A stretch of DNA of 64,000 nt from an uncultured Granulosicoccaceae bacterium (GTDB taxonomy: Bacteria; Pseudomonadota; Gammaproteobacteria; Granulosicoccales; Granulosicoccaceae). A model generated the notes under the pieces. The model worked only from the letters and a program-made list of their open reading frames with translations. It ran no database searches and was not told the origin of the DNA. The stretch covers positions 1 through 64,000 of the forward strand of contig CAKZVB010000073.1 in NCBI GenBank assembly GCA_937922015.1, in the 5' to 3' direction. Made by a program: the position numbers and the translations under genes. Each line of letters opens with the position of its first letter. Position 1 is the first letter of the stretch. This document shows positions 1-10,397 of this stretch, piece by piece.

Positions 1-1160
1 TCATTGACCAGAATCCAGTTGGTCTGGAATGGATTGTCCAAGCGTTTATACTTTGTATAGGACTTCAGAGAGCTGGCAATGTCCTTGATGCCAGTCTGGG
101 TTGAGAACGAAATATGGCGTGACGAGCGCGCGGCGTTGCGGCTGGTCTGCTGACACCAGATTTGATGCAATTTGCTCAGCTGTAGCCTGCCTAATCCGGT
201 TTGATCCGGTTCGTGGTTGTAGCTGGCCAATAACGCATCGTGGATCGGCTGCAGTGTGAAGTAGCGGATTTTGTTGGTGGTTGAATAACGACAAAAAGTA
301 TCCAGAGCCGGTGAGCTTGCCGAATTCAAAGCAACGCTGAAAAGGTTGGATGAGTATTCCGGTTTCGCATCCGACAGCACAATGGCATCGGCGTTTTTAC
401 ACAAGGAAGTGAATAACGCATCCATTTGCAGAGCTTGCAGATGCTCGCAGTTGCTTACCGAAAAAGCGGCCAGCGCACTGTAGAGTTGGTGAATAGTGTC
501 TGGGTGATTTTGTTTGGTATTGCCGTCTATAGTTACTATTTCGTCGACAGCGTTATCGTTCTCAGCCAACAGCATCAGTGTGTTGATGTCACGCCACGAT
601 TTTTCCGGCCAACTGCAATAGGACTGCGAATGCCGTAAACCGCACTCGCCAATCACTTTCATAGCGTTGTATATAGTATAGATCCGGGATTTTCGATTTA
701 GCTTGCCACGGCCCAGCAACGCGTCAGCCAAAGCGATCTTATAGCCGTAGGATAACTCACCCAGTAAAGTAGATGACTGTTCAAAAGCCTGTTGATCCGT
801 CGCACTATACGGCAGGTCCATACCGATGTACTGGCCGTTTAGCTGTTGTAGCGTTCGCTGCAGTCTGTCTCGGAACAGGTCGGTTATCCGCAGCCGCTCG
901 GCGGGTGTGTTTTGCAGGCGGTTGCTGTGTTGCAAGGCGCGCAGAAGATTAGTGGGCATGGATGCGGTCAATGGCGCGTCAGTATCTGCCGTATCCGAAT
1001 TTTCCTGTGCATCCAGCCAGTTGCACACCGCCTTGTAACTGGTGGGAAAACTATCGGTGGTCGGCTTTTGCTGAGAAGGTATAATCAACGCTACTTCGGC
1101 CAGTGCGCGCTGTTTTCGGCGTCCGCCTAATCTGTTGATGGTGTCTTGAACTTTGCCCAT
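1..1160 (-). CDS. conserved hypothetical protein, partial (runs off the left window edge)
   Basis: Reverse complement from ATG at 1160 (MGKVQDTINRLGGRRKQRALAEVALIIPSQQ...) stays open to position 1. It is absent from the ORF track because the stop lies outside the window. Confidence 0.75.
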   Translation of the reverse strand, partial: MGKVQDTINRLGGRRKQRALAEVALIIPSQQKPTTDSFPTSYKAVCNWLDAQENSDTADTDAPLTASMPTNLLRALQHSNRLQNTPAERLRITDLFRDRLQRTLQQLNGQYIGMDLPYSATDQQAFEQSSTLLGELSYGYKIALADALLGRGKLNRKSRIYTIYNAMKVIGECGLRHSQSYCSWPEKSWRDINTLMLLAENDNAVDEIVTIDGNTKQNHPDTIHQLYSALAAFSVSNCEHLQALQMDALFTSLCKNADAIVLSDAKPEYSSNLFSVALNSASSPALDTFCRYSTTNKIRYFTLQPIHDALLASYNHEPDQTGLGRLQLSKLHQIWCQQTSRNAARSSRHISFSTQTGIKDIASSLKSYTKYKRLDNPFQTNWILVN

Positions 1161-1171
1161 GAGTCCCACAT
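1145..1171 (+). promoter_or_regulatory. putative sigma-32 (heat-shock) promoter for hslVU
   Basis: CTTGAAC - 13 nt - CCCACAT resembles the RpoH consensus CTTGAAA-N11-16-CCCCATnT, upstream of hslV. Confidence 0.4.
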
Positions 1172-1348
1172 TTTTAATGTTTGCCGAGCAGGCGTGGGTC
1201 TGCAATCAGCATATCTGGCTTTAAAATCTGTTTGTTTGCGGGAAAATCCCCGACCTTAAGAACAAACTCTGATCATGCGCGTTAGAAAAGCACATTTACA
1301 CCCCTGAGTGTAGTGCAATATGGCGTCAGATACATTTGGAGATTTTTA

Positions 1349-1891
1349 GTGCAACAATATCGTGGTACCACGATTGTTTCGGTTCGCCGGGGCGCAGAGG
1401 TCGTTATCGGCGGTGATGGTCAGGTTACGCTTGGCAACGCGATTATGAAAGGTAATGCCAGAAAAGTCCGCAGACTCTACAAAGATCGCGTTTTGGCCGG
1501 TTTTGCGGGCGGCACGGCTGATGCGTTTACGCTGTTCGAACGTTTTGAGGGCAAACTTGATGAATATGCCGGCAACCTGACTCGCGCCGCCGTTGAGATG
1601 GCCAAAGACTGGCGTACCGATCGCATGCTGCGTCGTCTCGAGGCATTGCTGGCGGTTGCCGACAGCAAGAGCTCGTTGGTGATATCAGGAAACGGTGATG
1701 TCATTGAACCCGAGCATGGATTGATCGCTATAGGTTCCGGCGGGGATTTTGCGAAAGCTTCTGCACGTGCATTGTTGGAGCATACTGACCTTAGCGCCAC
1801 TGAAATTGTGACGAACAGTTTGAACATAGCCGCTGATATTTGTATTTATACAAACGGCAATTTGACGGTTGAAACTTTGTCGAACGAATAA
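1349..1891 (+). CDS. hslV: ATP-dependent protease subunit HslV
   Basis: The GTG start gives (M)[29 protein letters not shown], a typical HslV N-terminus with catalytic Thr. Followed by hslU. Confidence 0.96.
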   Translation: MQQYRGTTIVSVRRGAEVVIGGDGQVTLGNAIMKGNARKVRRLYKDRVLAGFAGGTADAFTLFERFEGKLDEYAGNLTRAAVEMAKDWRTDRMLRRLEALLAVADSKSSLVISGNGDVIEPEHGLIAIGSGGDFAKASARALLEHTDLSATEIVTNSLNIAADICIYTNGNLTVETLSNE

Positions 1892-1968
1892 ACCGGTCCG
1901 ACCCTCCAGCAAAAGCCCGGCAGCGGGGCCACCTAACAGTTAACTATATTATCTACCAGGTTTAAACC

Positions 1969-3306
1969 ATGTCTACCATGACACCACGCGAAATAGTGCA
2001 GGAACTCGATAAGCATATCATCGGGCAGAATGATGCCAAGCGTGCTGTTGCCATTGCGTTGCGAAATCGCTGGCGACGGCAGCAGGTTGACGCCAGCTTG
2101 CGTAACGAAATTACCCCAAAGAACATCCTGATGATCGGGCCGACCGGTGTTGGTAAGACTGAAATATCACGGCGTCTTGCCAGGCTGGCTAACGCGCCGT
2201 TTATTAAAATAGAAGCAACCAAATTTACTGAAGTCGGTTATGTCGGTCGTGACGTTGAATCTATTGTTCGCGATCTTGTTGATGCATCGATAAAGCAGAC
2301 TCGCGAAACAGAGATGGAAAAAGTTCGACACCGTGCAGAAGACGCCGCTGAAGAGAAAGTGCTGGACATCTTTCTTCGTCCGGCTCGAGGGCCCGACGAC
2401 AACGATGCTGGCAATGACGATTCTTCCACCAGGCAGAAGTTTCGAAAAATGCTGCGTGAAGGAAAGCTTGACGACAAAGAGATAGATATTGAAATCAGTG
2501 CCGGCGGTGTGGGTGTGGAGATTATGGCGCCCCCCGGCATGGAAGACATGACTCAGCAATTGCAGGGAATGTTTCAAAACCTTGGTCGCGACAAGAAAAA
2601 AAACCGCAAAGTAAAAGTCAAAGAAGCGATGCAGTTATTGACCGATGAAGAAGCAGCCAACCTTGTAAACGAAGACGAACTAAAACAAATTTCCGTCGAC
2701 AACGTTGAACAAAACGGTATTGTCTTTCTGGATGAAATTGATAAGGTCACCCGCCGCAGTGACACCGGCGGTGGTGGCGGTGCTGATGTTTCCCGTGAAG
2801 GGGTGCAGCGTGATCTGTTGCCGTTGGTAGAGGGTTGTACCGTCAGTACCAAGTACGGCATGGTAAAAACCGATCATATCCTGTTTATTGCCTCCGGTGC
2901 GTTTCATATGACAAAGCCTTCGGATCTTATACCGGAATTGCAGGGCCGTCTGCCTATCAGGGTAGAACTCAAGGCGTTATCGGTAGGTGATTTTGAACGT
3001 ATACTGACCGAGCCTGATGCTTCCCTCACGCAACAGTATATTGCGTTGCTGGGCACAGAAGATGTCAGGCTCAGTTTCACTGGTGACGGCATCAAGCGTA
3101 TCGCCGAAATAGCCTGGCAGGTTAACGAGACCACAGAGAATATTGGTGCTCGCAGGCTGCATACGGTATTGGAACGCTTGCTCGATGAGGCCTCTTATGA
3201 AGCTGCTGATGCCGCCGGCAGTGTTATAACCGTCGATGCCGCCTATGTGGACAAATATCTGTCTGAACTGGCGCAAGATGAAGATCTAAGTCGCTACATC
3301 CTGTAA
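1969..3306 (+). CDS. hslU: ATP-dependent protease ATPase subunit HslU
   Basis: [34 protein letters not shown], Walker [10 protein letters not shown], Walker B FLDEIDK. Adjacent to hslV. Confidence 0.98.
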   Translation: MSTMTPREIVQELDKHIIGQNDAKRAVAIALRNRWRRQQVDASLRNEITPKNILMIGPTGVGKTEISRRLARLANAPFIKIEATKFTEVGYVGRDVESIVRDLVDASIKQTRETEMEKVRHRAEDAAEEKVLDIFLRPARGPDDNDAGNDDSSTRQKFRKMLREGKLDDKEIDIEISAGGVGVEIMAPPGMEDMTQQLQGMFQNLGRDKKKNRKVKVKEAMQLLTDEEAANLVNEDELKQISVDNVEQNGIVFLDEIDKVTRRSDTGGGGGADVSREGVQRDLLPLVEGCTVSTKYGMVKTDHILFIASGAFHMTKPSDLIPELQGRLPIRVELKALSVGDFERILTEPDASLTQQYIALLGTEDVRLSFTGDGIKRIAEIAWQVNETTENIGARRLHTVLERLLDEASYEAADAAGSVITVDAAYVDKYLSELAQDEDLSRYIL

Positions 3307-3316
3307 GCTGGAGTCT

Positions 3317-3691
3317 ATGGCTAAACCAACAGAAATTAAGCTGCATCAACGAAGCAGAGTGCTCGAACTTCACTTCGACGATGGCTTTGAATGTAACCTC
3401 ACGTGCGAATATCTGCGCGTCCATTCACCGTCCGCCGAAGTGCAGGGGCACGGCCCTGGTCAGGAGGTTTTGCAACTGGGGAAAGAAGATGTCGGCATTG
3501 AGACAATCACCCCGTCCGGCAATTACGCGATAAAAATAGCCTTTGACGATGGTCACGACAGCGGTATTTTTACCTGGACCTACCTGCACGGTCTGGGCGT
3601 TAACTATGAACACAACTGGCAGGTCTACCTCGATAAACTGGCGGCCAGTGGCCATCAGCGCAAAGAAAAGAAAAGCAACCCAACCCAGTAA
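3317..3691 (+). CDS. DUF971 domain protein (gamma-butyrobetaine hydroxylase-like N-terminal domain)
   Basis: 124 aa; FDDGFECNLTCEYLRVHSPSAEVQGHGP...IKIAFDDGHDSGIFTWTYLHGLG is characteristic of DUF971. Commonly found beside hslVU. Confidence 0.88.
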   Translation: MAKPTEIKLHQRSRVLELHFDDGFECNLTCEYLRVHSPSAEVQGHGPGQEVLQLGKEDVGIETITPSGNYAIKIAFDDGHDSGIFTWTYLHGLGVNYEHNWQVYLDKLAASGHQRKEKKSNPTQ

Positions 3692-3736
3692 CTGGCAATT
3701 TCGACATTCGAATTCTCCTTAGCAGCGAGTTATCAA

Positions 3737-4480
3737 GTGAATGACAAAACCCACTTTGGCTATCAAACGGTAGAAAAAGAGAAAAAAAGAGAACTCGTCG
3801 GCGCTGTATTTGATTCAGTCGCTGAGCGCTACGATGTCATGAATGATCTCATGTCCATGGGCATCCATCGTTTGTGGAAACGTTACACCATCAACCAGAC
3901 CGGTGTTCGTTACGGCCAGAAAGTGCTTGATCTGGCGGGTGGTACCGGTGATCTGGCCGCCAAACTCAGCCAGCGTGTGGGTGATGAGGGTACGGTAGTT
4001 CTGGCAGACATCAATGGCTCCATGGTGTCTGTTGGTCGCGATCGCCTTACCGATGAAGGGCTTGTACAAAATGTTCGCTACACACTGGCCGATGCCGAGC
4101 AATTGCCCTTTGTGGAAAACAGTTTTGACTGCATTACCATGGCCTTTGGTTTGCGCAACGTCACAGACAAACAACGGGCACTTGAATCCATGTTTGCCTC
4201 TATCAGGCCCGGTGGCAGGTTGCTGGTGCTGGAGTTTTCAAAACCTATATTGCCGATGCTAAGCAAAGTCTACGACGCCTATTCCTTTTCGGCGCTGCCG
4301 GCACTGGGTCAGTTGATTGCCGGCGACGCAGACAGCTATCGATATCTGGCAGAGTCGATAAGGCAGCACCCTGATCAGGAAACACTAATGGGCATGATGC
4401 AACAGGCGGGCTTTGAACGCTGTGACTACCACAACATGACTGGTGGTATTGTCGCGTTGCACAAAGGCTTTAAGTTCTAA
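3737..4480 (+). CDS. ubiE: demethylmenaquinone / 2-methoxy-6-polyprenyl-1,4-benzoquinol methyltransferase UbiE
   Basis: THFGYQTV...[29 protein letters not shown] motif [21 protein letters not shown]. Confidence 0.97.
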   Translation: MNDKTHFGYQTVEKEKKRELVGAVFDSVAERYDVMNDLMSMGIHRLWKRYTINQTGVRYGQKVLDLAGGTGDLAAKLSQRVGDEGTVVLADINGSMVSVGRDRLTDEGLVQNVRYTLADAEQLPFVENSFDCITMAFGLRNVTDKQRALESMFASIRPGGRLLVLEFSKPILPMLSKVYDAYSFSALPALGQLIAGDADSYRYLAESIRQHPDQETLMGMMQQAGFERCDYHNMTGGIVALHKGFKF

Positions 4481-4618
4481 CCTGCATTTATTCATGAGGC
4501 GTCCGGTGAAATTCACGCCGGTGTTTTTATTTATAGTGTTTGCAGTGAATTAATGGTTAATCCTGAAATGACAGACTGTTATTGACTCCGGACGCCGAAG
4601 CCTGATGAATAATGCAGG
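4481..4618. repeat. imperfect inverted repeat spanning the ubiE-ubiJ junction
   Basis: Left arm CCTGCATTTATTCATGAGGCGTCCGG (4481-4506). Right arm CCGGACGCCGAAGCCTGATGAATAATGCAGG (4588-4618) is its near-complete reverse complement. Confidence 0.8.
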
Positions 4619-5322
4619 CTGGTCTACTGCAACAACTAACAGCACGGATATATCAATTGAATTTACCTCCACCACTGGCAGTCGTACTGCAAAGCGGCTT
4701 CAACAATTATCTGGCACTGGACTCAGAGACACAACCACGTATAGAAAAACTACAGGGTAAGCTTATTCGTTTGCAAATGAGCGGAATAAATTTAGCGGCC
4801 TGGTTTCTGTTCCACAAGGATCACGTGGAAATACTTGAACAGTTCGACGCAGAACCAGATGCCACGATAAGCGGTGGTCCTTTTTCCATGCTTGCATTGT
4901 CGACGGGTAAAAGCAGTATCTTTGACGGTGAAGTGTCGATTAGCGGCGATGTGGAACTAGCCCAGCAGTTCAGCAGAATACTTGAGCAGATCGATATTGA
5001 CTGGGCCGAACACCTGTCACGCGTGACCGGTGATTCTGTGGCGCACCATGCAGGAAGAACAGCTCAGGGCCTGCAGAGCTGGGTGTCAAGAACCCACAGA
5101 TCGATGCGAGAAAACACCGGCGATTATCTTCGTGATGAGACCAATCATGTCCCCCATGACTGGGAGTTAGAAGATTTCTGCAATCAGGTTGATGATCTTC
5201 GTGACCGTGTGGATCAACTCGAAATCAGAGTCAAAGCGCAGCTATCGGCATCACCGCTTTCAACAGCAAAAACAACAGAAGATCCGGTTCAGCCTGACTC
5301 CTCTGATACGCACGGCAATTAG
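4612..5322 (+). CDS. ubiJ: ubiquinone biosynthesis accessory factor UbiJ (SCP2 domain); exact start uncertain
   Basis: SCP2-like N-terminal half, coiled-coil C-terminus (DDLRDRVDQLEIRVKAQ), located between ubiE and ubiB. Confidence 0.85.
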   Translation: MQAGLLQQLTARIYQLNLPPPLAVVLQSGFNNYLALDSETQPRIEKLQGKLIRLQMSGINLAAWFLFHKDHVEILEQFDAEPDATISGGPFSMLALSTGKSSIFDGEVSISGDVELAQQFSRILEQIDIDWAEHLSRVTGDSVAHHAGRTAQGLQSWVSRTHRSMRENTGDYLRDETNHVPHDWELEDFCNQVDDLRDRVDQLEIRVKAQLSASPLSTAKTTEDPVQPDSSDTHGN

Positions 5323-5324
5323 GA

Positions 5325-6980
5325 ATGGCGTTGCGTTTCATCACACGTGTTAAACGGTTGTATGCCATTCAGCGGGTGTTTTTTAAATACGGCATTGATG
5401 AACTGGCGGTTGATTTCAGCTCGTCAGGGGTGTTGCGAACCCTGTGCATGGTATCCCCGGATCGCTGGCGTCATGCCGAAACAAGGCGACTGCCACGAGC
5501 GGTACGTATGCGCCGTGCTCTGGAAGAGCTCGGGCCGGTATTCGTCAAGTTCGGGCAAATGCTGTCAACCCGCCGTGATCTGCTGGCAGACGATATCGCC
5601 GCCGAGCTTGCCCTGCTGCAGGATAACGTTCCGCCGTTTTCATCGGCTGCTGCCATAGAAATCATTGAACAATCATTGGGTGATAAGGTTGCAAACCTGT
5701 TTGCACGGTTTGAAGTCGAACCATTGGCGGCCGCATCCATTGCGCAGGTCCACACCGCACAACTGCACAGTGAAGAAGAAGTAGTTGTTAAAGTGCTACG
5801 CCCGGGTATTGAGCAAACCATCGAGCGTGACATCTCTCTAATGCATTTGATAGCCACCATGGCAACCTGGTTCTGGTCGGACGGTAAACGAATGCGACCA
5901 AAAGAGGTGGTCACAGAATACGAAAAAACAATTTACGATGAGCTTGATATGCAGCGTGAGGCTGCAAATGCGCAACTGATGCGAACAAACTTCGAAGATT
6001 CAAATGAATTATACATACCCGAAGTCTATTGGGATTATACGAGAGACAAGGTATTGGTTCTCGAACGGATCAGTGGTGTGCCTATTTCAGAAATCGATGA
6101 GCTACACCGGATTGGTGTAAATATCGAAAAACTGGCTGAACGCTGTGTAAATATCTTTTTTACCCAGGTCTTTCGTGATAACTTTTTTCATGCTGATATG
6201 CACCCTGGAAATATATTTGTCTCGCGTGAAGCGCCTCATGATCCACATTGTATTGCGGTCGACTTTGGCATTGTCGGCACCCTTACTGATCAGGATCGCT
6301 ATTACCTGTCGCAAAATCTGCTGGCTTTTTTTGATCGAGACTACCGTCGTGTTGCAAGCCTGCATGTGGATTGCGGCTGGGTACCACCTGACACCCGTGT
6401 AGAAGAATTTGAATCCTCCATACGCACGGTTTGCGAACCGATTTTTGAAAAACCACTGGAAGAGATATCATTTGGCCAGGTGCTGCTGCGATTGTTTCAA
6501 ACCGCGCGTCGCTTTGATATGGAAGTGCAGCCACAGTTGGTGTTATTGCAAAAAACACTTTTGAATATAGAGGGTCTGGGCAGGCAGTTGTATCCGCAGC
6601 TCGATCTTTGGGCAACGGCAAGACCAATTCTTAAAAAGTGGATGCTTGAGCAGGCTGGCCCGCAGGCTGTTTTGCGCGACATACAGAAAAACATACCAGA
6701 ATGGGGAAGGATGTTGCCACACATGCCCGGGCTGGTGCATCAGTTTCTGCAATCAGGTGCACAGTCAGCTCCAATGCCGATGATGACCGCTCGTCGTGAT
6801 GCTACGGCCAACAATACCAACAGACCTGTGATCTATAGTATGTGTGCCGCGACGCTCTTTATTTCGGCGGTGCTGATTGCGCTGATTTATGAAGGGGGCT
6901 TTAGGGTGTTCGGCCTGCCGGTTTGGAGCGTGGTGTTTGTTGTGTCAGCAGGGTGGTTACTTCGAAAGTCACTGCGTTAG
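5325..6980 (+). CDS. ubiB: ubiquinone biosynthesis regulatory protein kinase UbiB
   Basis: KFGQMLSTRRDLLADDIAAELALLQDNVPPF, AAASIAQVHTA, FFHADMHPGNIFV; C-terminal transmembrane helices. Confidence 0.96.
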   Translation: MALRFITRVKRLYAIQRVFFKYGIDELAVDFSSSGVLRTLCMVSPDRWRHAETRRLPRAVRMRRALEELGPVFVKFGQMLSTRRDLLADDIAAELALLQDNVPPFSSAAAIEIIEQSLGDKVANLFARFEVEPLAAASIAQVHTAQLHSEEEVVVKVLRPGIEQTIERDISLMHLIATMATWFWSDGKRMRPKEVVTEYEKTIYDELDMQREAANAQLMRTNFEDSNELYIPEVYWDYTRDKVLVLERISGVPISEIDELHRIGVNIEKLAERCVNIFFTQVFRDNFFHADMHPGNIFVSREAPHDPHCIAVDFGIVGTLTDQDRYYLSQNLLAFFDRDYRRVASLHVDCGWVPPDTRVEEFESSIRTVCEPIFEKPLEEISFGQVLLRLFQTARRFDMEVQPQLVLLQKTLLNIEGLGRQLYPQLDLWATARPILKKWMLEQAGPQAVLRDIQKNIPEWGRMLPHMPGLVHQFLQSGAQSAPMPMMTARRDATANNTNRPVIYSMCAATLFISAVLIALIYEGGFRVFGLPVWSVVFVVSAGWLLRKSLR

Positions 6981-7056
6981 CCGGTGTTGATCAACCACGC
7001 CACAATCGACCACCAGCGACCTTTTTTGTATTACCTCGGAGCTGCGTGCAAGTGTA

Positions 7057-7743
7057 TTAACGATCGGTGTGTTTTTCCTGATGTTTCTTTTGCGTTATCT
7101 GTTGCAACACGCTGGCGAGCTCTGAAGGATCGCTGAAATGAACATGCAGTGGTTCATCGCGATACTCCAGTTCCTGGTCAAGTTCCAGTCGAAATCGATA
7201 TAACTGACAATTCAGTTGATACAAACCGGCTTCAAATCTTGCTGTCTCCCTGGCTGCGTAGGGGTTTGCTGTTTTTGGAGCACGCGCAGCAGCTGCCTGT
7301 CTGGCTGGAGATTCAGTGGGTTGCGATTGGCTTTGCTCTGGAATTGCAGGTTTGTCCTTTGCGGTGAACCTTTCGGCACTGTTGATCACCTTACTTTTGG
7401 CCAGAGTGGAGTCGTCAATTTTCTTTGTCAGTAGTGGAATATTATCTTCAGCTGCCTTTGCCTTGCTGTCGTTAGCAGCATTGAGCAAGCGTATGTCACA
7501 GACCATCAGGCTCCTGAATTTGCTCATCAGGTTGCTCAGGTCACTGATCCGCTGGTCAAAGTCCATACGGATTTCATGTTGAAGATTGTTCAGATCCTGG
7601 GTCAGTCGTCGCGAATTCTCGTTTCCAGTGTTGTTATTGGAATCTGGCTGGGAGCCATCAAGTGACGGTTTTGGCATCTGTGAACTCGATAGTGTAATTT
7701 TATAACGCTGAATATGCGTCCTGCTGAGGAGGCTATCGGCCAC
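7057..7743 (-). CDS. hypothetical protein, coiled-coil / low complexity
   Basis: 228 aa ORF between ubiB and the next gene, with no strong shadow ORF. Family not recognised. Confidence 0.55.
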   Translation of the reverse strand: MADSLLSRTHIQRYKITLSSSQMPKPSLDGSQPDSNNNTGNENSRRLTQDLNNLQHEIRMDFDQRISDLSNLMSKFRSLMVCDIRLLNAANDSKAKAAEDNIPLLTKKIDDSTLAKSKVINSAERFTAKDKPAIPEQSQSQPTESPARQAAAARAPKTANPYAARETARFEAGLYQLNCQLYRFRLELDQELEYRDEPLHVHFSDPSELASVLQQITQKKHQEKHTDR

Positions 7744-7913
7744 ATCATATGACGATTGAATGAGAATTCTGATCGATGAAGGTCGTCACCAAAACGAAAA
7801 TTACCGTTTAAGATTGAGGAAACGCTGTTTTAACATCTACTTTGTGACGCTAATGAATGCTGGCGCTTACATGAGATGTGACAGAATGAGTTTTTTCATT
7901 GCCAGGGTTTCTG

Positions 7914-9119
7914 ATGAACATCAAAGAAAGAATGCCGCAGGGGGTAACCCTTTCCAAAACGGCAAAGCACCAAACCAGTGCAGTCGCCTATGCCGCTAAT
8001 GAAGTACTGTCACAACAAGACGCTGACTCGGCGATGGAAGAAATATGCAGCTGGTCAGGTTACGAAGCCACGCCACTTATCGGTCTTGATAAGCTGGCCG
8101 CCAGTCTTGACTGTGGCCACATTGTGTACAAGGACGAGTCACAACGTTTTGGCCTGGGCAGTTTTAAGGCGCTGGGCGGTGCCTATGCCGTGCTGTGTCT
8201 GATTGCTCGTGAGTATGAGGCAAAAGAGGCTGCGCAAATAAGCCTTGCTGATATTCGCAATGGCTTTCATAAAGCATTTGCTGCTTCAATGGTGATTACC
8301 ACAGCGACTGATGGCAACCATGGCCGTTCAGTGGCATGGGGGGCGCAAAACGCTGGTTGCGCTTGTCGTATTTATATTCATCGTGAAGTGAGTGAAGGCC
8401 GCAAACAGGCCATGGAAGCCTACGGTGCTGAAGTAGTAAGAATCGATGGTGACTATGATGATTCTGTTCGCCTTTGTGCCAAAGAGTCTGCAGAAAACGG
8501 CTGGTTTGTGGTATCTGATACCTCTTATGGTGATTACATGAGTGTACCGCGCGATGTTATGGCGGGCTACACAGTGATCGCAACGGAAGTGCTGCAGCAA
8601 ATTAAACACCCACTGACGCATGTTTTTGTGCAGGCCGGTGTGGGCGGTTTGGCCGCCGCGGTCTGTGCAAGGCTGTGGATGAAAACCGGCGTTGATCGTC
8701 CCAGAATCGTGATTGTTGAATCAGAGCACGCAGACTGCTGGTTGCGCAGCGTGCAGGCCGGGCAGCCGGAACCCGTATCGATCACTCACGAAACTGTGAT
8801 GGCTGGCTTGTCTTGCGGCGAAGTCTCACTGTTGGCCTGGAATGTTTTGTCGAAATGTGCAGACCATGTAATTACTATCCCCGATGATCAAATAGCGCCT
8901 GCGATGCGGCTTTTTGCGGATGGTGAAATGGCTCAAACTAAAATCGAGGCCGGTGAATGTGCGGTGCCGGGCGCGCTGGCGTTAATGGGCGTATGCGATG
9001 ATGCAACTTTAAAAGATGAATTGGGTATCAATGCGGACAGCCATATATTACTCCTTGGATGCGAAGGCGCGACAGACCCGCAGGTGTACCGTCAATTGCT
9101 GGCCAGTACAGATGACTGA
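7914..9119 (+). CDS. diaminopropionate ammonia-lyase (PLP, DpaL/YgeX-like)
   Basis: SWSGYEATPLIGLDKLA...YKDESQRFGLGSFKALGGAYAV, TATDGNHGRSVAWGAQ, QAGVGGLAAAV. ATG at 7914 is within the ORF starting at 7899. Confidence 0.9.
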   Translation: MNIKERMPQGVTLSKTAKHQTSAVAYAANEVLSQQDADSAMEEICSWSGYEATPLIGLDKLAASLDCGHIVYKDESQRFGLGSFKALGGAYAVLCLIAREYEAKEAAQISLADIRNGFHKAFAASMVITTATDGNHGRSVAWGAQNAGCACRIYIHREVSEGRKQAMEAYGAEVVRIDGDYDDSVRLCAKESAENGWFVVSDTSYGDYMSVPRDVMAGYTVIATEVLQQIKHPLTHVFVQAGVGGLAAAVCARLWMKTGVDRPRIVIVESEHADCWLRSVQAGQPEPVSITHETVMAGLSCGEVSLLAWNVLSKCADHVITIPDDQIAPAMRLFADGEMAQTKIEAGECAVPGALALMGVCDDATLKDELGINADSHILLLGCEGATDPQVYRQLLASTDD

Positions 9120-9137
9120 CAGGAAGCGCATCTAGAT

Positions 9138-10328
9138 ATGGCATCGTCCACCCACTCGCCAACTCTGCAACGAGGGTTTACGGCACAGGAATACAAGTCC
9201 AGAGCCTCATCTCTACAGGCGCAAATGGCAGCTTGTGATGTCGATATTGTGCTCTTTACCACCGAACCGGAGATCAGATATTACTCAGGCTTTTTCACGC
9301 AGTTCTGGCAAAGTCCGACAAGACCATGGTTTCTGCTGGTGCCGGTCGACGGCGATCCGGTTGCAGTAATACCGGGTATCGGTGAAGCTTGTATGCGACG
9401 CACCTGGGTACAGGACATCCGTTGCTGGTCGTCGCCGCACCCCACTGATGACGGGGTGAGCTTACTGGCCGACACTATTCATGAGTTGTCCGGTAAAAGT
9501 GCCCGTGTCGGTATGCTTAAAGGTCGTGAGTCTTCTTTGCGTATGCCGCTGGCAGACTTTGAAACACTTGGCAACCTTCTGGGAGTCAGCGCCGGTGGTT
9601 ATATTGATGTCACCTCCATAGTACAGGCACAACGGCAAGTTAAATCTGCGGCTGAGATCGCCAAGATTGCCTGTGCCTGTGATGCTGCCGGAAAAGCGTT
9701 TGCGCAAATACCCGCAATAGTGAACACGGGTGATTCAGAGCGCGAGATCTTCCAGCGTTTCAAGCTTGCCTGTATCAACCACGGTGTTGATGATGTTAGT
9801 TATCTGGTGGGTGCGACTGGCGCGAATGGCTACGATGACATCATCTCCCCGCCATCTGACAAACAGACCAGGGTCGGCGATATTCTCATCCTTGATACTG
9901 GCTGTATTGTCGATGGGTATTTTTGTGACTTTGATCGTAACTTTGCGTTTGGAAAAACAGACAGTGCCACTGCGGATGCCTATCGGATCACACACGATGC
10001 GATAGAGGCGGCTCTGGGCATGATTCGTCCCGGTGTCAGCTGCGCAGAAATCTATGCTGCGATGCAAACTGTCCTCAGCCCGCACACAGACGGTGCTGTC
10101 AACAATGTTGGTCGCCTGGGTCATGGTCTGGGCATGCAGCTGACGGAATCTCCCTCCATTACTGCCTTTGACCAAACACAAATGCAGGCCGGAATGGTGA
10201 TGACGCTGGAGCCGGGTTTGCCTTACGGAGACGGAAAAATAATGGTGCATGAGGAGAATATTGTCATCACAGACGATGGTCCCCAGTTGTTAACAGTGCG
10301 TGCTCCCTCAGAGATCGCGATTATCTAA
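9138..10328 (+). CDS. M24 family (Xaa-Pro aminopeptidase/creatinase-fold) metallopeptidase
   Basis: FTTEPEIRYYSGF, LDTGCIVDGYFCDFDRNF, GHGLGMQLTESPSI, MTLEPGLPYGDGKIMVHEENIVIT. Confidence 0.88.
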   Translation: MASSTHSPTLQRGFTAQEYKSRASSLQAQMAACDVDIVLFTTEPEIRYYSGFFTQFWQSPTRPWFLLVPVDGDPVAVIPGIGEACMRRTWVQDIRCWSSPHPTDDGVSLLADTIHELSGKSARVGMLKGRESSLRMPLADFETLGNLLGVSAGGYIDVTSIVQAQRQVKSAAEIAKIACACDAAGKAFAQIPAIVNTGDSEREIFQRFKLACINHGVDDVSYLVGATGANGYDDIISPPSDKQTRVGDILILDTGCIVDGYFCDFDRNFAFGKTDSATADAYRITHDAIEAALGMIRPGVSCAEIYAAMQTVLSPHTDGAVNNVGRLGHGLGMQLTESPSITAFDQTQMQAGMVMTLEPGLPYGDGKIMVHEENIVITDDGPQLLTVRAPSEIAII

Positions 10329-10397
10329 TTTCATCGATTTCTATTAGACTACTTAAAGTGTCCTGCACTGAAACCAGTGCCAGACCAGCATCCAGGA

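Noticed and set aside
426-1130. Short plus-strand ORFs at 426-638, 826-1038 and 912-1130
   Set aside because: They lie antisense to the long open minus-strand frame that runs to the window edge.
2167-2577. Minus-strand ORFs inside hslU (for example 136 aa)
   Set aside because: They are shadow ORFs opposite a highly conserved coding frame. Similar antisense ORFs in ubiB, uvrD, the cyclase and others were rejected for the same reason.
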